From Nageia nagi (lineage: Eukaryota > Pinophyta): DNA of 64,000 bases. Location: assembly GCA_050084985.1 (NCBI GenBank), contig JBITNC010000001.1, positions 38,006,001 through 38,070,000 on the forward strand. Reading direction: 5' to 3'. Position numbers and translations under genes: made by a program. This document shows, in pieces, positions 35,080-46,900 of this stretch (its first letter is position 1; each line of letters begins with the position of its first letter). The notes below the pieces were generated by a model. It saw nothing but the letters and a program-made list of their open reading frames with translations. It made no database searches and was not told the DNA's origin.

Positions 35080-35700
35080 GTTGACTCTTAACTTTGTCCA
35101 CCCTTAAGTGTACTTTTAAATGTGGGTTATATTAGATTATTACATGTTATATCTTAATAGATCACTATGAACATCTTTTTATTTACATTTTCTATCTTTT
35201 TATGTAGCAAGGTATTCCAATGTTGATGATAGTCTCTAGACATGTATTTTGGGAGTTTGCTTGCCTATAAATGAAGGATTGATATACATGAGGAGGCTAT
35301 CAAATCTTTATCTTGATATTCACACTCAACTACTACTTTTAGGTATTCTTCAACACCGTTTATTGGGATTGAGATTTGATATCACACAAGCTTTATCATT
35401 ATGCTATTTCACTATTATATACTAGATTAGGCTTATCGATCATTATACTATTGTTGGATCTTGGTTGTGAATACTAAGTTGTAGGGATCCAAGCATGGAA
35501 GTTGCCTTGAGCACAGATGCCATCCTTAGTGCAGGTACAAATGTTAGCATGAACACAAGTCATTATATCTGATTTGTTTGAAAGGTTTACAATCTTGAGA
35601 TTTATATTATCGAAATGTTTTGATCTATGTATCACTTTGATCATCAAGGTAAGGTGATAGGTATTTATCTTCCTATATCTCTTTCTCAATAAGGTTGGTT
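35080..35700 (+). mobile_element. Probable 3' LTR of the second Tat element
   Basis: It begins TGTTGACTCTTAAC, the same TGTTGAC start as the LTR at 52,222, and has a TATA-like CTATAAATGAAGG near 35,263. The right end is not defined and no partner LTR is present, so this is tentative. Confidence 0.45.
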
Positions 35701-35929
35701 AAATATATATATGATCCATTAATCTAAGTTTGTGATTTATATATTTGCAAATTTATGGAAACACCTTACATTATTATCATTTATTATTATTTCATTATTA
35801 TTATTCATTATCACTAATGTTAATGTTATCTTAGTTCCACCTAGGTTAATCTTTGAAGTGACTAAAAACATTCAACAATATAAAAAAATACATAAGGTTT
35901 CCTTCTCATTCAATTAGTTTAGGGATTCT

Positions 35930-37595
35930 ATAGCCACTTCTTCTAGTTCTATTGTATTTCTTCCTTTTTAGTTGACAATGATTGGTTTTCACATCAAGGA
36001 GATAAATCTTTTCCTCCTTACAATAATGATCAAGAGTACATTTCTCATCATAATTGTAGCAATGTCCCTTAGCTTAATATGTTGACATTTCATTTAAAGT
36101 CACCCTCTTGATGGAAGGGACTTTTGGAGTTATGATAGAGATATTATGTGAAGAATGATTTCATTTATTTGCAAAACATAGAGGATAGTATATCTTTTAA
36201 GTCATATTGTACTTTCATTAACTTTTTCTAAGCCCATAATCTATATACATATCTAGTTTGAGCAATTGAACTTTAATTCGACATCCTTTCTTATCCATTG
36301 ATAAAGAAACTCTTGAAGAAAGAATTATGCAAGTGGATACTATGATTGTCAAGTTTCTTAAAGGTAGCAATATAATCATGCACCAGTTGGTTTGTTTTTA
36401 CTTGGTTAATGTACATGCAAATTCTTCAAACTTACTTGGACCAAAGTGTGTTAAGAATAAGTGAACTGGATCCAATTAATTTTTTCATGCATTTTCTTTA
36501 ACTATTAATACTAATGATTGGATTTCGAGTCCAATCAGAAGCTAACAAGGTAAACCTTTTGATTATTTGGTATTTCATGGATGTTAAAAATTGTTCAAAT
36601 TTAATCAACCAACTTAGAAGATTGGTACCATCAATCTAGGGAATTTAAATTTCGATAATTGTAATATATGGCTTATAAAATTTCCTTTGATAAATTATTT
36701 ATGTTCTTTTTATTCAATGAGCAACATTAGTTTCTCCCTAATGGGTTATGTCACTTCAAAATCTAAATCAGATTGACATCCCTTAAGTCATGGGTGAGGA
36801 TTGTGTTATTGTCTCAACACAATCCTCTCAATGATTAAGATGTCATATGAATTTTGGAGTTTGAACATCATTGATACATAATGATCAAATTGGTCATTAA
36901 GGGTACATATTTTTGACATGATATTTGTGATGCCAATTATTCTTTTAAATTTTACAATCTAATTTTATTAGCATTTTCTCCACTCTTTGGTGTCATCATT
37001 GCTTCCCCTCCCACCCACTTCTTTTAAGGTTGTTTTAGTTTTTCCTATTATGTAAGGTATGATTATAGGGGTAGTATTCGTCTAGGTTAATTGATATGAT
37101 ATGGAGTATGTAGTTTTTATAGCCTTTTGATATACTTGATGAAATGGTGAATAGTTCTCAATCCAATATCTTAGGATATTAACCAAGGAGAAGGAGTTTT
37201 ATGTTCTTGGCCATGCTATAAGCTATTTATAGCATACATGAGAGTGATTTCTTAGTTGTTGTTGTCATTGTATTATAAATATTACATGATTGATCATTTC
37301 CTATGATAAGGTTAGGACTTGGTTTCTAAAGGGATCTTCGATATATTGAAGGTACATAGAAGCTCAAAATCCTATATAAATTCTCTTCGAGGTTTAGGTA
37401 TTGGAATTAATTTTTATGTACCTCACTTCATACATAACTCTATGGGCTATTGTGCTTAGCTCAAAATGATAAATCTTTAATGATATTTTAAAACCCCTTG
37501 TATATTGTTTCTAACCTAAATATCTAGGAAGAAAAAAAAATAATATTAGTTAAATTTAGAGTAGAATCTAAAATGCAAACTTAGGCCATTGAAAG
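35930..37595 (-). pseudogene. Gypsy gag remnant with zinc knuckle
   Basis: Minus-strand pieces: VHDYIATFKKLD near 36,390 and, nearer the end, KGHCYNYDEKCTLDHYCKEE (about 36,065-36,005). The last resembles the CxxC...HxC knuckle of gypsy gag with Cys-to-Tyr at the second position and an insertion. A linker LKRKKYNRTR follows. The 37.5-36.5 kb part is too eroded to read. Confidence 0.6.
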
Positions 37596-37596
37596 A

Positions 37597-37608
37597 GCTC
37601 TTATACCA
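37597..37608 (-). promoter_or_regulatory. Primer binding site, Met tRNA type
   Basis: The minus strand reads TGGTATAAGAGC, one base from TGGTATCAGAGC, two bases after the LTR end. Confidence 0.75.
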
Positions 37609-37610
37609 CT

Positions 37611-38176
37611 TGTTATATTCGTCCTATAAAAATAAATTATGTAGTCTCAATATGCACATTATTTGGTCTTATGATGGAAGTTTCTCCTTTAGAAATAGTT
37701 GAAGTAGACCTCCTAAGAGCAATGTTGTATTTTATGGTCAAAATCAACTTTATACAAACAATAATAAAATAGTTACATACTATATAATTCTTAATAGATA
37801 AATAAACGAAGATATTGAAATGCCATGAAAGAAATATGCTCTTTATTGTAAGATTGTGAGCTTCTTCGAGAGGATAACTTCTTTGAACAAGCACAATACA
37901 ATTCTCTAAGTTAATTCTCTCTTATGCTTGCATGATCTTTTATAGGTGTTATATATTACTTTCCATACACCAAATTCCTTTTTGCACATGTCATTACCTA
38001 ACATTCTTTACAACTTACATGTTCTTTACACCTATTTCCAACACCTTACACATTAACAAAATATTCTATTACACTAATCATTTATTTTACTTCATCTAAT
38101 CACAATTAAAAATATTACATGAATTATAAGATGAATATGTAAAAGTAAATTCAAAACCTACCTTAGATGGTTATCA
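37611..38176 (-). mobile_element. LTR of the 35.9-38.2 kb gypsy element
   Basis: On the minus strand it ends GAATATAACA just before the primer site and has a TATA box (CACCTATAAAAGATC, near 37,940). The start at TGATAACCATC (38,176) is a guess from the TG rule; no target duplication could be tested because the other end is lost. Confidence 0.6.
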
Positions 38177-38379
38177 ATGTTATGAAGCTCAATATGATAT
38201 CATAATTACAGAAATAAAATGTTTAATATTATGAAACGTAGATGATGATTTCTCGCTTTTGACATGCTGATTAAGATGGTGTTGGCTGCTGATTCCCCTT
38301 TGAATAAATAGAGTGCATTTGAACCTATTTTTATATTTTTTAAAATTAGAATTGAAGAAAGAGATAATTGAACCTTTTT

Positions 38380-39060
38380 TTATATTTAAGCGAACGTCCG
38401 GACGTCTCCCGAAAATGTGTAGAATAAGACAACCTACCAGCCAGACCGCACTCCCTCCCAAAGTTAGTGACGCCCCAAATCAAAGCGCGCTTTTCCGAAG
38501 ACACAGAAAATAAAGAAAAAAGGACATAATAAAGCCAAGAAATAGGCGCGCAAATAAAGCTTCCTATAGAAGTAGGGGACTTCCCAGAAACACTCTCACT
38601 GTGCCGCCAATCGCTATTTCACCACGAAATTCACGCGTCAAGTTAAATTTTCTCTCAAATAAATTTCTCCTTTACGCCGTTATTTCATCTCCATACTTCA
38701 GAAATCCTCTCATGCACTGGTTTTAGTAACCCTGAGTTTTCACGACAACGAAAGAGTTTTTCTTCCACGATTTACCCTGAAAATGCAAACCCTGAGGAAT
38801 TATTTCCTGCAGATAAGTCGTAGGATCCTTTTCGATCATACTAGAAGGTCTGCCGCGGCACAGAAAAAATCTGGAAACAAAAAGGCGGAGATATTTATAG
38901 TCGGATTGCTTTCTTTGACAGACATTTATGGAAAATTCACGGCACTTGATGGGATGCAAGCGTGGGTTTTACATCTCGATCGGCGCAGGTTCGAGTCTAG
39001 GCGGGCTTGCGGAAACAGAGAATAATGAGAAGACGGCGAGCTCTTGCTATTCTACGGTAC
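38380..39060 (+). promoter_or_regulatory. CpG-retaining island: probable promoter and first exon of a low-copy gene
   Basis: Within about 680 bases there are many CpG dinucleotides (AAGCGCGCTTTTCCG, GGCGCGCAAATAAAG, TTCACGCGTC, TGCCGCGGCAC, GATCGGCGCAGG, GACGGCGAGC), while the neighbouring repeats have almost none. CpG survives where plant DNA stays unmethylated in the germ line, as at promoters. Pyrimidine-rich sequence at 38,600-38,720 resembles a plant 5' untranslated region. A splice donor could be CTACG/GTACATAT near 39,056. I cannot identify the gene. Confidence 0.45.
38783..39025 (+). CDS. Possible first-exon or leader reading frame, 80 codons, unknown
   Basis: ATG at 38,783 opens an 80-codon frame in the CpG-retaining stretch. 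Its start, MQTLRNYFLQISRRILFD, continues with HTRRSAAAQKK: basic, with almost no acidic residues, and able to form an amphipathic helix, which is compatible with a mitochondrial targeting sequence. The rest (AEIFIVGLLSLTDIYGKF) matches nothing I know. The frame ends at TGA 39,023-39,025, but an exon could leave it earlier by splicing. It may instead be an untranslated leader. Low confidence as a coding exon. Confidence 0.25.
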   Translation: MQTLRNYFLQISRRILFDHTRRSAAAQKKSGNKKAEIFIVGLLSLTDIYGKFTALDGMQAWVLHLDRRRFESRRACGNRE

Positions 39061-40258
39061 ATATATTTTCTCCTTCAGCTATCTTTTGATGAATTCTGCA
39101 GAACTATAGGTTGTGATTTTACGTCATTATATTCATGTCGATGTTTGCTATTGAAATTTGGAGTTTAAATATCAGTCACAAACGACCTTAACCTTATGCA
39201 CTACGCGTGAACATTTTTTTAAACCTACTAAAAGTCTAAACTGTTTGTTGACCAACACAGTTACGTAGGATTATTTATTTTAATATTTTCAAGCAGGTTG
39301 CAGTGTTATTTATTCAATACTAAAAGATTATTACAGTCGTTGCATAAATCCTTCATAATATCAAAGTTACATAGCCATGGATATAATAGTTGCGTGCTTA
39401 TGATGATTAAATTCAGTTAACAGTAGTAGTAGTTGAAGACTGGAAGCATTATACTCGGTTCTTTGATTACTTTTGTTTTGTGAATTATTATCTTTATTCG
39501 AGTTTTACAAGCAAGGTGCTTGGGTGTTTGGCTGTTCGCTGCTAGTTTGTTGCAGCTGTTGTTGATTTTTTGTTATCATTCATTGCTCTTGATGTATATA
39601 AATTATAATTCATAATTTGTTTTTCAGAAGGCTGCATAATTTGATAAAATATACCGTTTCATGAAAATTACTGTCTTATTCTTCTAAACATATTATCAAG
39701 AAGCAGGAGAAACACAAATACTATGCATTGTATGATGTGAATAATCAAGAAAAGTATTTTAGCAGAACCTAATGAGTTCTATACATGTGATAAGACACCT
39801 AAAATGCAAGTGTTTTCTACTGTGAAGAACCTTAAGCGATTTCTTGAAATTCCACTAAGGATGTGCATGCAGTTTTTACTCTGAAGAATTGGTTGTATGC
39901 CCCTGAAATTCTACATCAATGCAGGCAAGAAGAATTGTATAACATGCAAATGAGTTAGAATCGCATAGATGTTGCTAAACCACCCTGCTTGGGGCAGACA
40001 ACAGTCTGCATTTCTGTTGTTCCATTAGCCTATCAGGAATAGATGTTATTATTTTCTCCCGAGATAACTATTCATTTGTGCACTACTCTTAAATGCTATT
40101 TAGAGATTTGGTTTAATACTCCTGATGATTAATTCAATCTCTTCCCACACTTAAGAATATTGAAAAGCACGTTCAAACCATTCTAGCTCGTAGAAAGTAG
40201 CAATTCATTCTCTCTTCTTTGGGTTGATCATACTGTAATATATTTATCTATGCCTGGA
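39061..40258. other. Non-coding, no repeats recognised; possible intron
   Basis: About 35% GC, mixed composition, T-rich in places, no domain or reading frame. If the 38.4-39.06 kb island is a first exon, this is the start of a long intron. Confidence 0.35.
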
Positions 40259-40264
40259 TTACAT

Positions 40265-41111
40265 TGTGATGTTCCTTTTATTTTTATTTCTTTATTTCTA
40301 GCAAACCCTCAATATAAAAATGCAGAAATAAATTGCAGCAATAAAATAACTCAGAAATTGCTCATAAAATAACACTAGTATGAGGAGAAATCAGCCAGTA
40401 TCATATATATTAAATATTTCCAAACCAATACAAGCTGGAATGGACAAATGGAATCTTCACGAAACTAAAAATGCAGATACAAACTTTCCAAACTGAGTGA
40501 ATCCCTCCACAAAAGAAATGCCACGAACCACTCACAGATGCCTCTTTTTGTATTTTTGATATTTTAGGGCAATAACACCTTCAATGAATTGCCAAGTCCC
40601 CAACCATGCACCTCCAATGCACTATGGGAATGAGCAAGACCTGCAATCTCAACTCATGGAAACTCTAGGGTTTCAATATTCAATTCTCATATCACATAAC
40701 ATACCAAAATTGGAGTGTTGCATCTCCTTATATAGACTCCAACCCTAATCTTGCATTGACCCCTCTAAGCTAATCTAAGCCATTGATTGGACTTATTACA
40801 AATAAAAGTACTTAAAATAATATTAGAATAACATAAAAGTTTATTATAATTCAACATTGCACTTTTAAGTAAAAATCCACTAAGTTAAGTGGATTTTCGT
40901 GTGTAGGCACGATATGGAAGACTGGTCCGACTGGCGAACTTCAAATAGCCATAACTCCTTCATTTCTTGTCCAAAAGCGGTCATGTGACCACTTAAAACA
41001 AATGCCACGAGATTCTCTATCCAATTCTGAAGGTGCAACGACCATATCTGACTTGTAGGAGAAAAATTTGTGGAAAATCCCAAATGCAAGATATTCTTAA
41101 AAATAGGGTCA
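40265..41111 (-). mobile_element. Solo LTR with target duplication
   Basis: An 847-base segment flanked by TTACAT on both sides (40,259-40,264 and 41,112-41,117; ATTACAT if one base more is counted). On the minus strand it starts TGACCCTATTTTTAAG and ends GGAACATCACA, so the ends obey the TG...CA rule. It contains a minus-strand TATA box (AGTCTATATAAGGAG, near 40,730). No coding sequence is inside. It is unrelated to the copia LTRs of this window. Confidence 0.78.
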
Positions 41112-41117
41112 TTACAT

Positions 41118-42461
41118 ACACAGGCTTTGGCAAAATTTTATTCTCAGTTCTAAGGCATTTCGTCAAAGGAAAATATTGGCCTTATGGCTAGCCCGTAGCA
41201 TAAGTTGCCATCCATTCAAATAATATGATATTGAAATTAATTGAATATTTCACAGTACTTTACATTCTCTGGCCTTAATGATCTGTAGAAATCAACCCAT
41301 GCATCTTCTGTTCTTAGAAAGATTTATTGAATCATTTTGCTACAAATTGTTGGAACTATTGATTATCATAGTCGGCCATGATCCATAAAATTTTAGATTT
41401 AGTCAAGGATTGTTGCCATGAGTTCAGTTCCCAATGTATAATAGTACTTATTCTTATTGTACTGTGTAAGATATTACTAGGCAATTCGAATTTTAGTAAG
41501 CAACAAATCCTTGATGACTACCTGTATTTATTTGCTTGACAACCTGGTAGTGAGTCACTTGGAAAATATAATCACGATCTGCTCTTTCCCTGCAATATTT
41601 TTATCGAGTATGATTGTATACTTTGAGAATATGAGGCATTCTGAAGAACTACTTATTGTTTTTTCCCTGTATTTTTGAAGATTGTGAAGCGTGGTACAAC
41701 TTTTCAAATTTTTACATATAATTAGAGAAATAGAAACATTTGTTTGTGACCATTTACTTAATCTACTTGCATAAAATTATCTTTTTGTAACTGATGTTTT
41801 AAAGCTTTTTTTGGTAATATCTAAATTGAAAGTTACCTTTAGGAATTTCATTCTTTTAGCAGGGCATATATCTCAGGAGAAAGACTAGTCCAATGTAATT
41901 TTAAATGCTGTTAAGAATGTGTCCATAGTAGGAAGGTTTAATGATCTTTATGTATGGAATATTCTTCTAAACAATAACATCCTCATCTTATAAGAGAAAA
42001 TAACAGAAAGGAGGAATAATAAGTATGTGACATTAGTACAGTTTGATGGATGAATAGGGCTGTGAATGACTCTGTTGATTGTTCACTTTAAGATTGCTTC
42101 ATATAAGATTAGAAATTTACTTGGTGGCAAATCAATGACCATGGAGGGCTACGACTTGAAAATATTGATGAGATTATTGCTATATCTAATTGTGAACCAA
42201 ATCCAGAGTAGAAATATATGCTTTTATTGACTCTCAATGAATGAATATGCAATAAAATAAGGACAAATGTGAAGAAAAACATGAAATGCATCAAGAATTG
42301 ATGAATAGGCTTTAATAGAGTCTATTAGGGTTATGGCTTACAAGTAAATTTCATAGCTCTTCCTATATGAGAATACAACCAATGATATAATTCAAGACAT
42401 GTCTCTACCACATGTCTCTAATTCAAGACACGTTTATATTAATCATGTTTTACAAGATTAT
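41118..42461. other. Non-coding, nothing recognised
   Basis: No domain, tandem array or LTR end seen up to the start of the hairpin-array element. Confidence 0.4.
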
Positions 42462-42639
42462 TGATGTGGGAGATATTTTACGCACACTCGTGCAATGCCA
42501 TGTTTTGTATCGTCTCTCCTGGTCTTCGCCCTAGTGGAAACCACATCTATCATTCCACCACCAAAGTGCATTTAACCACCCAGTCTTGGCCATGTTACGA
42601 TGAAAGCTAAAATCCTCAAAAATTGGCCAAGTTTGGAAA

Positions 42640-43700
42640 ATCTAAGTCGAGTTTTAGGTGAAACTAGGAAACTTGTGTTGAGTCAAAACCAAGCAAAGTG
42701 AGTCCGAGTCACTTCTAGGCCTGGCGCATGCTCCAGGAAGACAAAATTTTGTTTTTTTGGGACATGTGCTCAGGCTAGGAGGATGCTCGATCTGAAGTTC
42801 AAGTGCGGAAAATGGAATTGGATCAATTCTGGACCAGGCGCATGCCATGAAAAGACAAAATTGTCTCTCTGGGGCATGCTCCAAGCTCAAGGAGGCGCCT
42901 AGGATGGAACAAAGGCTCGAAAAAGTTAACTTGAAGCATTTCAAGGCTGGTGCATGCCTCAAAAAGACAAAATTTTGTCTTTTGGGAGCATGCACCTAAG
43001 CCAAGAGGTCGCTAGGACGAGTTTGGGAGATGAAGGATTGAAACACACCCTCCTAGAAGGTTGGCGCATGCCTTAAAAAAAGACAAAATTTTGTCTTTTG
43101 GGAGCATGTGCCAAGGGCAGGAAGGCACCCAGTTAGATCGAAGTGCGAAATTTGGCTAAGGCATGGAGCCTCGAAGCCAGAATCTAGCTCCAGCAAGACC
43201 AAAGGGGCTGGCGCATGCCTCAAAAAGAGAAATTTTTGACTTTTGGGAGTGTGCGCCAAGCTTGGGAAGGCATCAGGACGGAGAAAACACGTAAAATTGG
43301 CTAAGCCCTTAGAGCAAAAGACTAGAATGAAGCAAATCTAGCCACCAGCAACCCAACGCATGCTCTAGAAAGACAAAATCTTGACTTTCCGGATTATGCG
43401 CCCAAATTGGAAGAGCCAGAGAGTTGGGCGCACGTTTCAAAAAGACAAAATCTTGTCTTTTGAAATTATGCGCTAGGCCTAGAGGGTGTTCTGGGTCGGG
43501 TCGTTGGGCAAAATTGGCAAGCTGGGATGCTAGGGGATGCCAGGAGAAGCAAAAATGGGCAAGATCAAGTCATATCATGATCATGAAGGGCTGAGATGGA
43601 CGAGTAGGGAGCACGAAGAGAAGACAAATGGAGAGCAAGCACTCCTAGGGTGAGCGCATGCCCCAAGAAACCAAAATCTTGTCTTTTTTGGGTGCACTAG
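42640..43700 (+). repeat. Hairpin array 1: eight palindromic units
   Basis: Units near 42,740, 42,855, 42,970, 43,088, 43,220, 43,372, 43,442 and 43,670 share AAAGACAAAATTTTGTCTTT, a near-perfect palindrome. The best units extend it outward, with GGCGCATGCC on the left and GCATGCGCC on the right, giving a potential stem of about 20 base pairs. Spacing is mostly 110-150 bases and the sequence between units is also weakly repeated (short stretches around CTTGG and GGACG). Confidence 0.85.
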
Positions 43701-43849
43701 TTCTGGAGGAGCTCCAAACCCCCCACTTCCAATCTCCAATAGCTTAGGAGCAGAAATTAACTATGCATGCATCTCGAGGTTGGCCATCTTGGATGGCCAA
43801 GATCAATTCCTCCCTTGCCCAACCAACTAGGGTTGCTTGGAAACCTGAA

Positions 43850-43862
43850 AATGCCTATAAAT
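43850..43862 (+). promoter_or_regulatory. TATA box just after array 1
   Basis: CCTATAAATACA lies 150 bases after the last hairpin and about 90 before the first ATG of the reading frame, so the frame could be transcribed from here with the array upstream of the promoter. Confidence 0.6.
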
Positions 43863-43945
43863 ACAAGCCAGGAGCTCATTTTTCCCAAACTCAAATTCAA
43901 CTCCTCTTCATCTTTTGTGCCAGATTTTGTGGTAGATGACCAAAT

Positions 43946-46900
43946 TTGAATTTCAGAATTCGTCACATCGCTTGGAGAGGCTTGCGCAAGGGATCAAGGA
44001 GCCAAGGAGGGCAACGTGGGAGTTACAGTCTCATTGGGAAGCCAACGCATCACCCTAAGAGCCTTGGTCACTCGCTAGGGCATCATGAACACTTCCAAGA
44101 GCAGTTTGGCCAAAGATTTTGCGGGAGACTTGGAGACCATTAGGGAGGATTGCATCATCACCATATGCGAGAGGCAAGACCGCTTACCCCAAGGGGCCAA
44201 GTTCTCCAAGAACGGATTGGCCACAATTGGAGACACCGATTGGCAGAAGGTGGATCCCATGCAAATGAGGGAGAAGATCAGAAATATGCCTATTAGTGAG
44301 CTGAAATAAGATATTGTATTTTTCTTCAGGCTTTCAAACTGTACCTTCATCCCATTTACAGCTCCATTCCCAGAGTTGTGTTTAGAAGTCGACCAACATT
44401 GGAGAAGGGTGAAAGGGCATTCCAAGACATCAAGGGCAACATCATCATGGACTTCAGCCTCGAGGCTATCAAGGGAGCATTTCAGTGGACCTTGGCAGCA
44501 CTGGTGATTAGAAGTTGGATGTTGGATGAACACCACGGCTTGAAGGGGAATGCCCTCATCAATGCTCCTCGCGTCCACTTCTATCTGTCGATGGAATTGA
44601 TGATCCTAATGCTGTCAAGGATCCTCGGAAAGGAAGATGCATCTAAGTTCAAAAAGGAATTCTGCAGCTTCATTGTGGAGATAGCTAGAGGAAAGAAGAT
44701 TAAGTGGAGCAAGTTGTTGAGTGACAGCATTGCGGATCAGCTGTCATCTTTGGGGACCACACGCAAGTTCTATGTCAACTCTTATTTGGTGTACTTGTTG
44801 CTTCATGGTAAACACAAACCTACGGATTTAGGGGAGGCAAGCCTGATTCAGAAGGGGACTTATGCTGTATGAAAATGCTACCCTAAGTGGAGGATTGAGA
44901 GAAGATGGGAGAATTTCACAATGAAGAGTGATGGATGGGAGTATGAGATCTACAAGGAGCTCATGGAAGAAATCATAGTTGTTAGAATCTCGAACTTAGC
45001 CCAGGGTGCATTGAGGAAGCATGGAGACTTCTTCGTCCATCACCAACATTAATCCTATATTCGACTTTATGGATCAGCCCTAGAGCCATACCAACTGCCC
45101 TGGTATGTGAGCAACAAGATGAGGCAATGGACCTCCTTGCATGAGCACGTCTGACAGAAGAAGTTGGCCACTTCAAATTTGTCGATCATAGTGGGAGAGT
45201 ACTAGTGTAGAGCATGGGTGGATGTGAGTTCCATGATAGAGGAGTTGGGGAAGTACAACTTCAAGAAGATGCATCTAAGCCAGCCAATATGACCTGAGCA
45301 CAGAATCCACAGCTTCTACATGGAGAGGAAGAAAGCCTATGAGCATAGGCCACTTAAGGATGAGGAGCCATTCAAGAATGTTAGCAATGAAGTGGAGATA
45401 AAGAAGATCCGTGCCAAGATACAAGAAGAGGCTAAAAAACAATGGGTAGTAGAGGCTTCCATTGATAAGAGGTTGTCACAGTCCCGAGGGAGGAAACCAT
45501 ATGAATCCACATCTAGAGTTATTCAGTTTCCCCTGATGATTAAGGAGCTTGTGGGGCAATATGCGTCCATGCACGGAAGCAATCTAGTTGAGTAGGTGGT
45601 ACAACAAGTTAGAGAAACAGTAGATGAGCATGATATAAGGGAGTTAGAGCGTGTGGCGACCGACAAGGTGGTGAGATGTGCTAGGAATAGAGAAGCGGAT
45701 CCATCGCCACCCCAAAGGCCACTAAGGGGAGCAACATCATGTCCATCCCAGACCATTCCACCATCTAGGTCCAAATCCTCGGGCCACTTTTATGAACCTG
45801 ACAACACCCTTGAAGGAGAGCAGGCAGATGAGTGAGAAGATGATGATCATGAGAACGTGCTTGAAGAAGGGGAATATGAGAGCATATCGGGGGAAAATTC
45901 AGATGAAGAACCAGAGAATGGGCACACAGCTAGTACTGATCCTAGGGAGGATATTCATGATGCCCAAGGGGAGGATGAGTCCTTAGAGATTTTTGAAGGT
46001 AGTCCACAATCCTGCTACCTTAGAGCCTTCAAGGTCTTGAAGGAAGGGTAAAGACCCAACCCCTGAGTCGGTATCGAGGAGAGTTCAGTTGAAGAGGGGA
46101 TCTTAGTCTAGGTTGTCAGCGACACCTAGGGAAGGTGCAGAGCAAGAGGAAAGGCCTTCGAAGAGAATTAAGGAAAATGCCATCACTATTGCAGAAATGG
46201 TTGTTGAGACCCATCAACCTTCACCCAATCATGAATGGGGCGTTGTCATGGACGAGTGCCTTGACGTATTTAACATGGATGTTGGGGAGGAGTTTGAAGC
46301 TAGGGAAGCCAATGATAAGGTCAGAGAGAGCTCTATTCGCTTAGGGAAGAGTCAAGCCTATGTGCACATGATTGATAATGCAGTATACATTAAGACCTTA
46401 GTGGTTGACAAGGACAAACCCCAATGTCCCGAAGACTTGAAGTAGATCAATCAAATCATCAATACAGGTTCCATTGGCATGATTGATAGGAAGCATTCAA
46501 TCATTTCGAACACAGAGGCAATCGCCAAGGACGGACTGTTGAAAGAGAAGGAGATAAAGAGCTTGAAGAAAGAGTTAGCTGCCCAGAGGAGATTGACTCG
46601 TGAGCTTGAGTCAGCCAAGGTACCCACAAAAGAGCTTTGGAAGATGAAACCTCTCAAAGAAGGTATGATGGAGTAAAATTGGAAGTGATTGATGAGGTTT
46701 TGGTAGTATTGAGGTGATTCGTTGGGTGCCCTTCACAAGGTATCTTTCGAGGAGGAGAAGCTAAAGAACATCGTGACCGAAAGGGTCAAGCTCCTTAGGA
46801 TTTTAGACTCTCGAAAGACCCATGATACTGAGATTTGAGGAATGCAGAATTAGAGACCTGAGGATGCTAAGTTTTGTGAGGATTACTGGTTCTACTGGGG

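Larger units (their letters stand above)
30020..35700 (+). mobile_element. Second Tat-type gypsy element, decayed, + strand
   Basis: Second RNase H (30,020-30,358), an interrupting block (30,360-31,780), the end of RNase H and integrase (31,785-33,357), a long 3' region with a 69-base tandem repeat, and a probable 3' LTR starting TGTTGACTC near 35,080. Gag, protease and RT are missing on the left. It is on the opposite strand from, and only distantly similar to, the Tat element at 8.3-12.6 kb. Confidence 0.75.
35930..38176 (-). mobile_element. 5' part of another gypsy element on -: LTR, primer site, gag
   Basis: On the minus strand an LTR (about 38,176-37,611) is followed by a Met-tRNA primer site and a decayed gag that ends in a zinc knuckle at 36,080-36,000. 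Pol is missing, since the element is cut near 35,930. Gag features point to gypsy and not copia. Confidence 0.72.

Noticed and set aside
38941-39005. tRNA gene or tRNA-derived SINE head (GGTTCGAGTC at 38,988-38,997 resembles a B box)
   Set aside because: The T-stem does not pair, no acceptor stem is found, and the A box is poor.
42640-43700. CRISPR-like array (regular palindromic repeats)
   Set aside because: Spacers are weakly related to each other, spacing is irregular, there are no cas genes, and the surroundings are plant retroelements.
44075-44578. 167-codon minus-strand frame
   Set aside because: Overlaps the + strand frame whose pieces continue coherently for 3 kb and show deamination-type stops.
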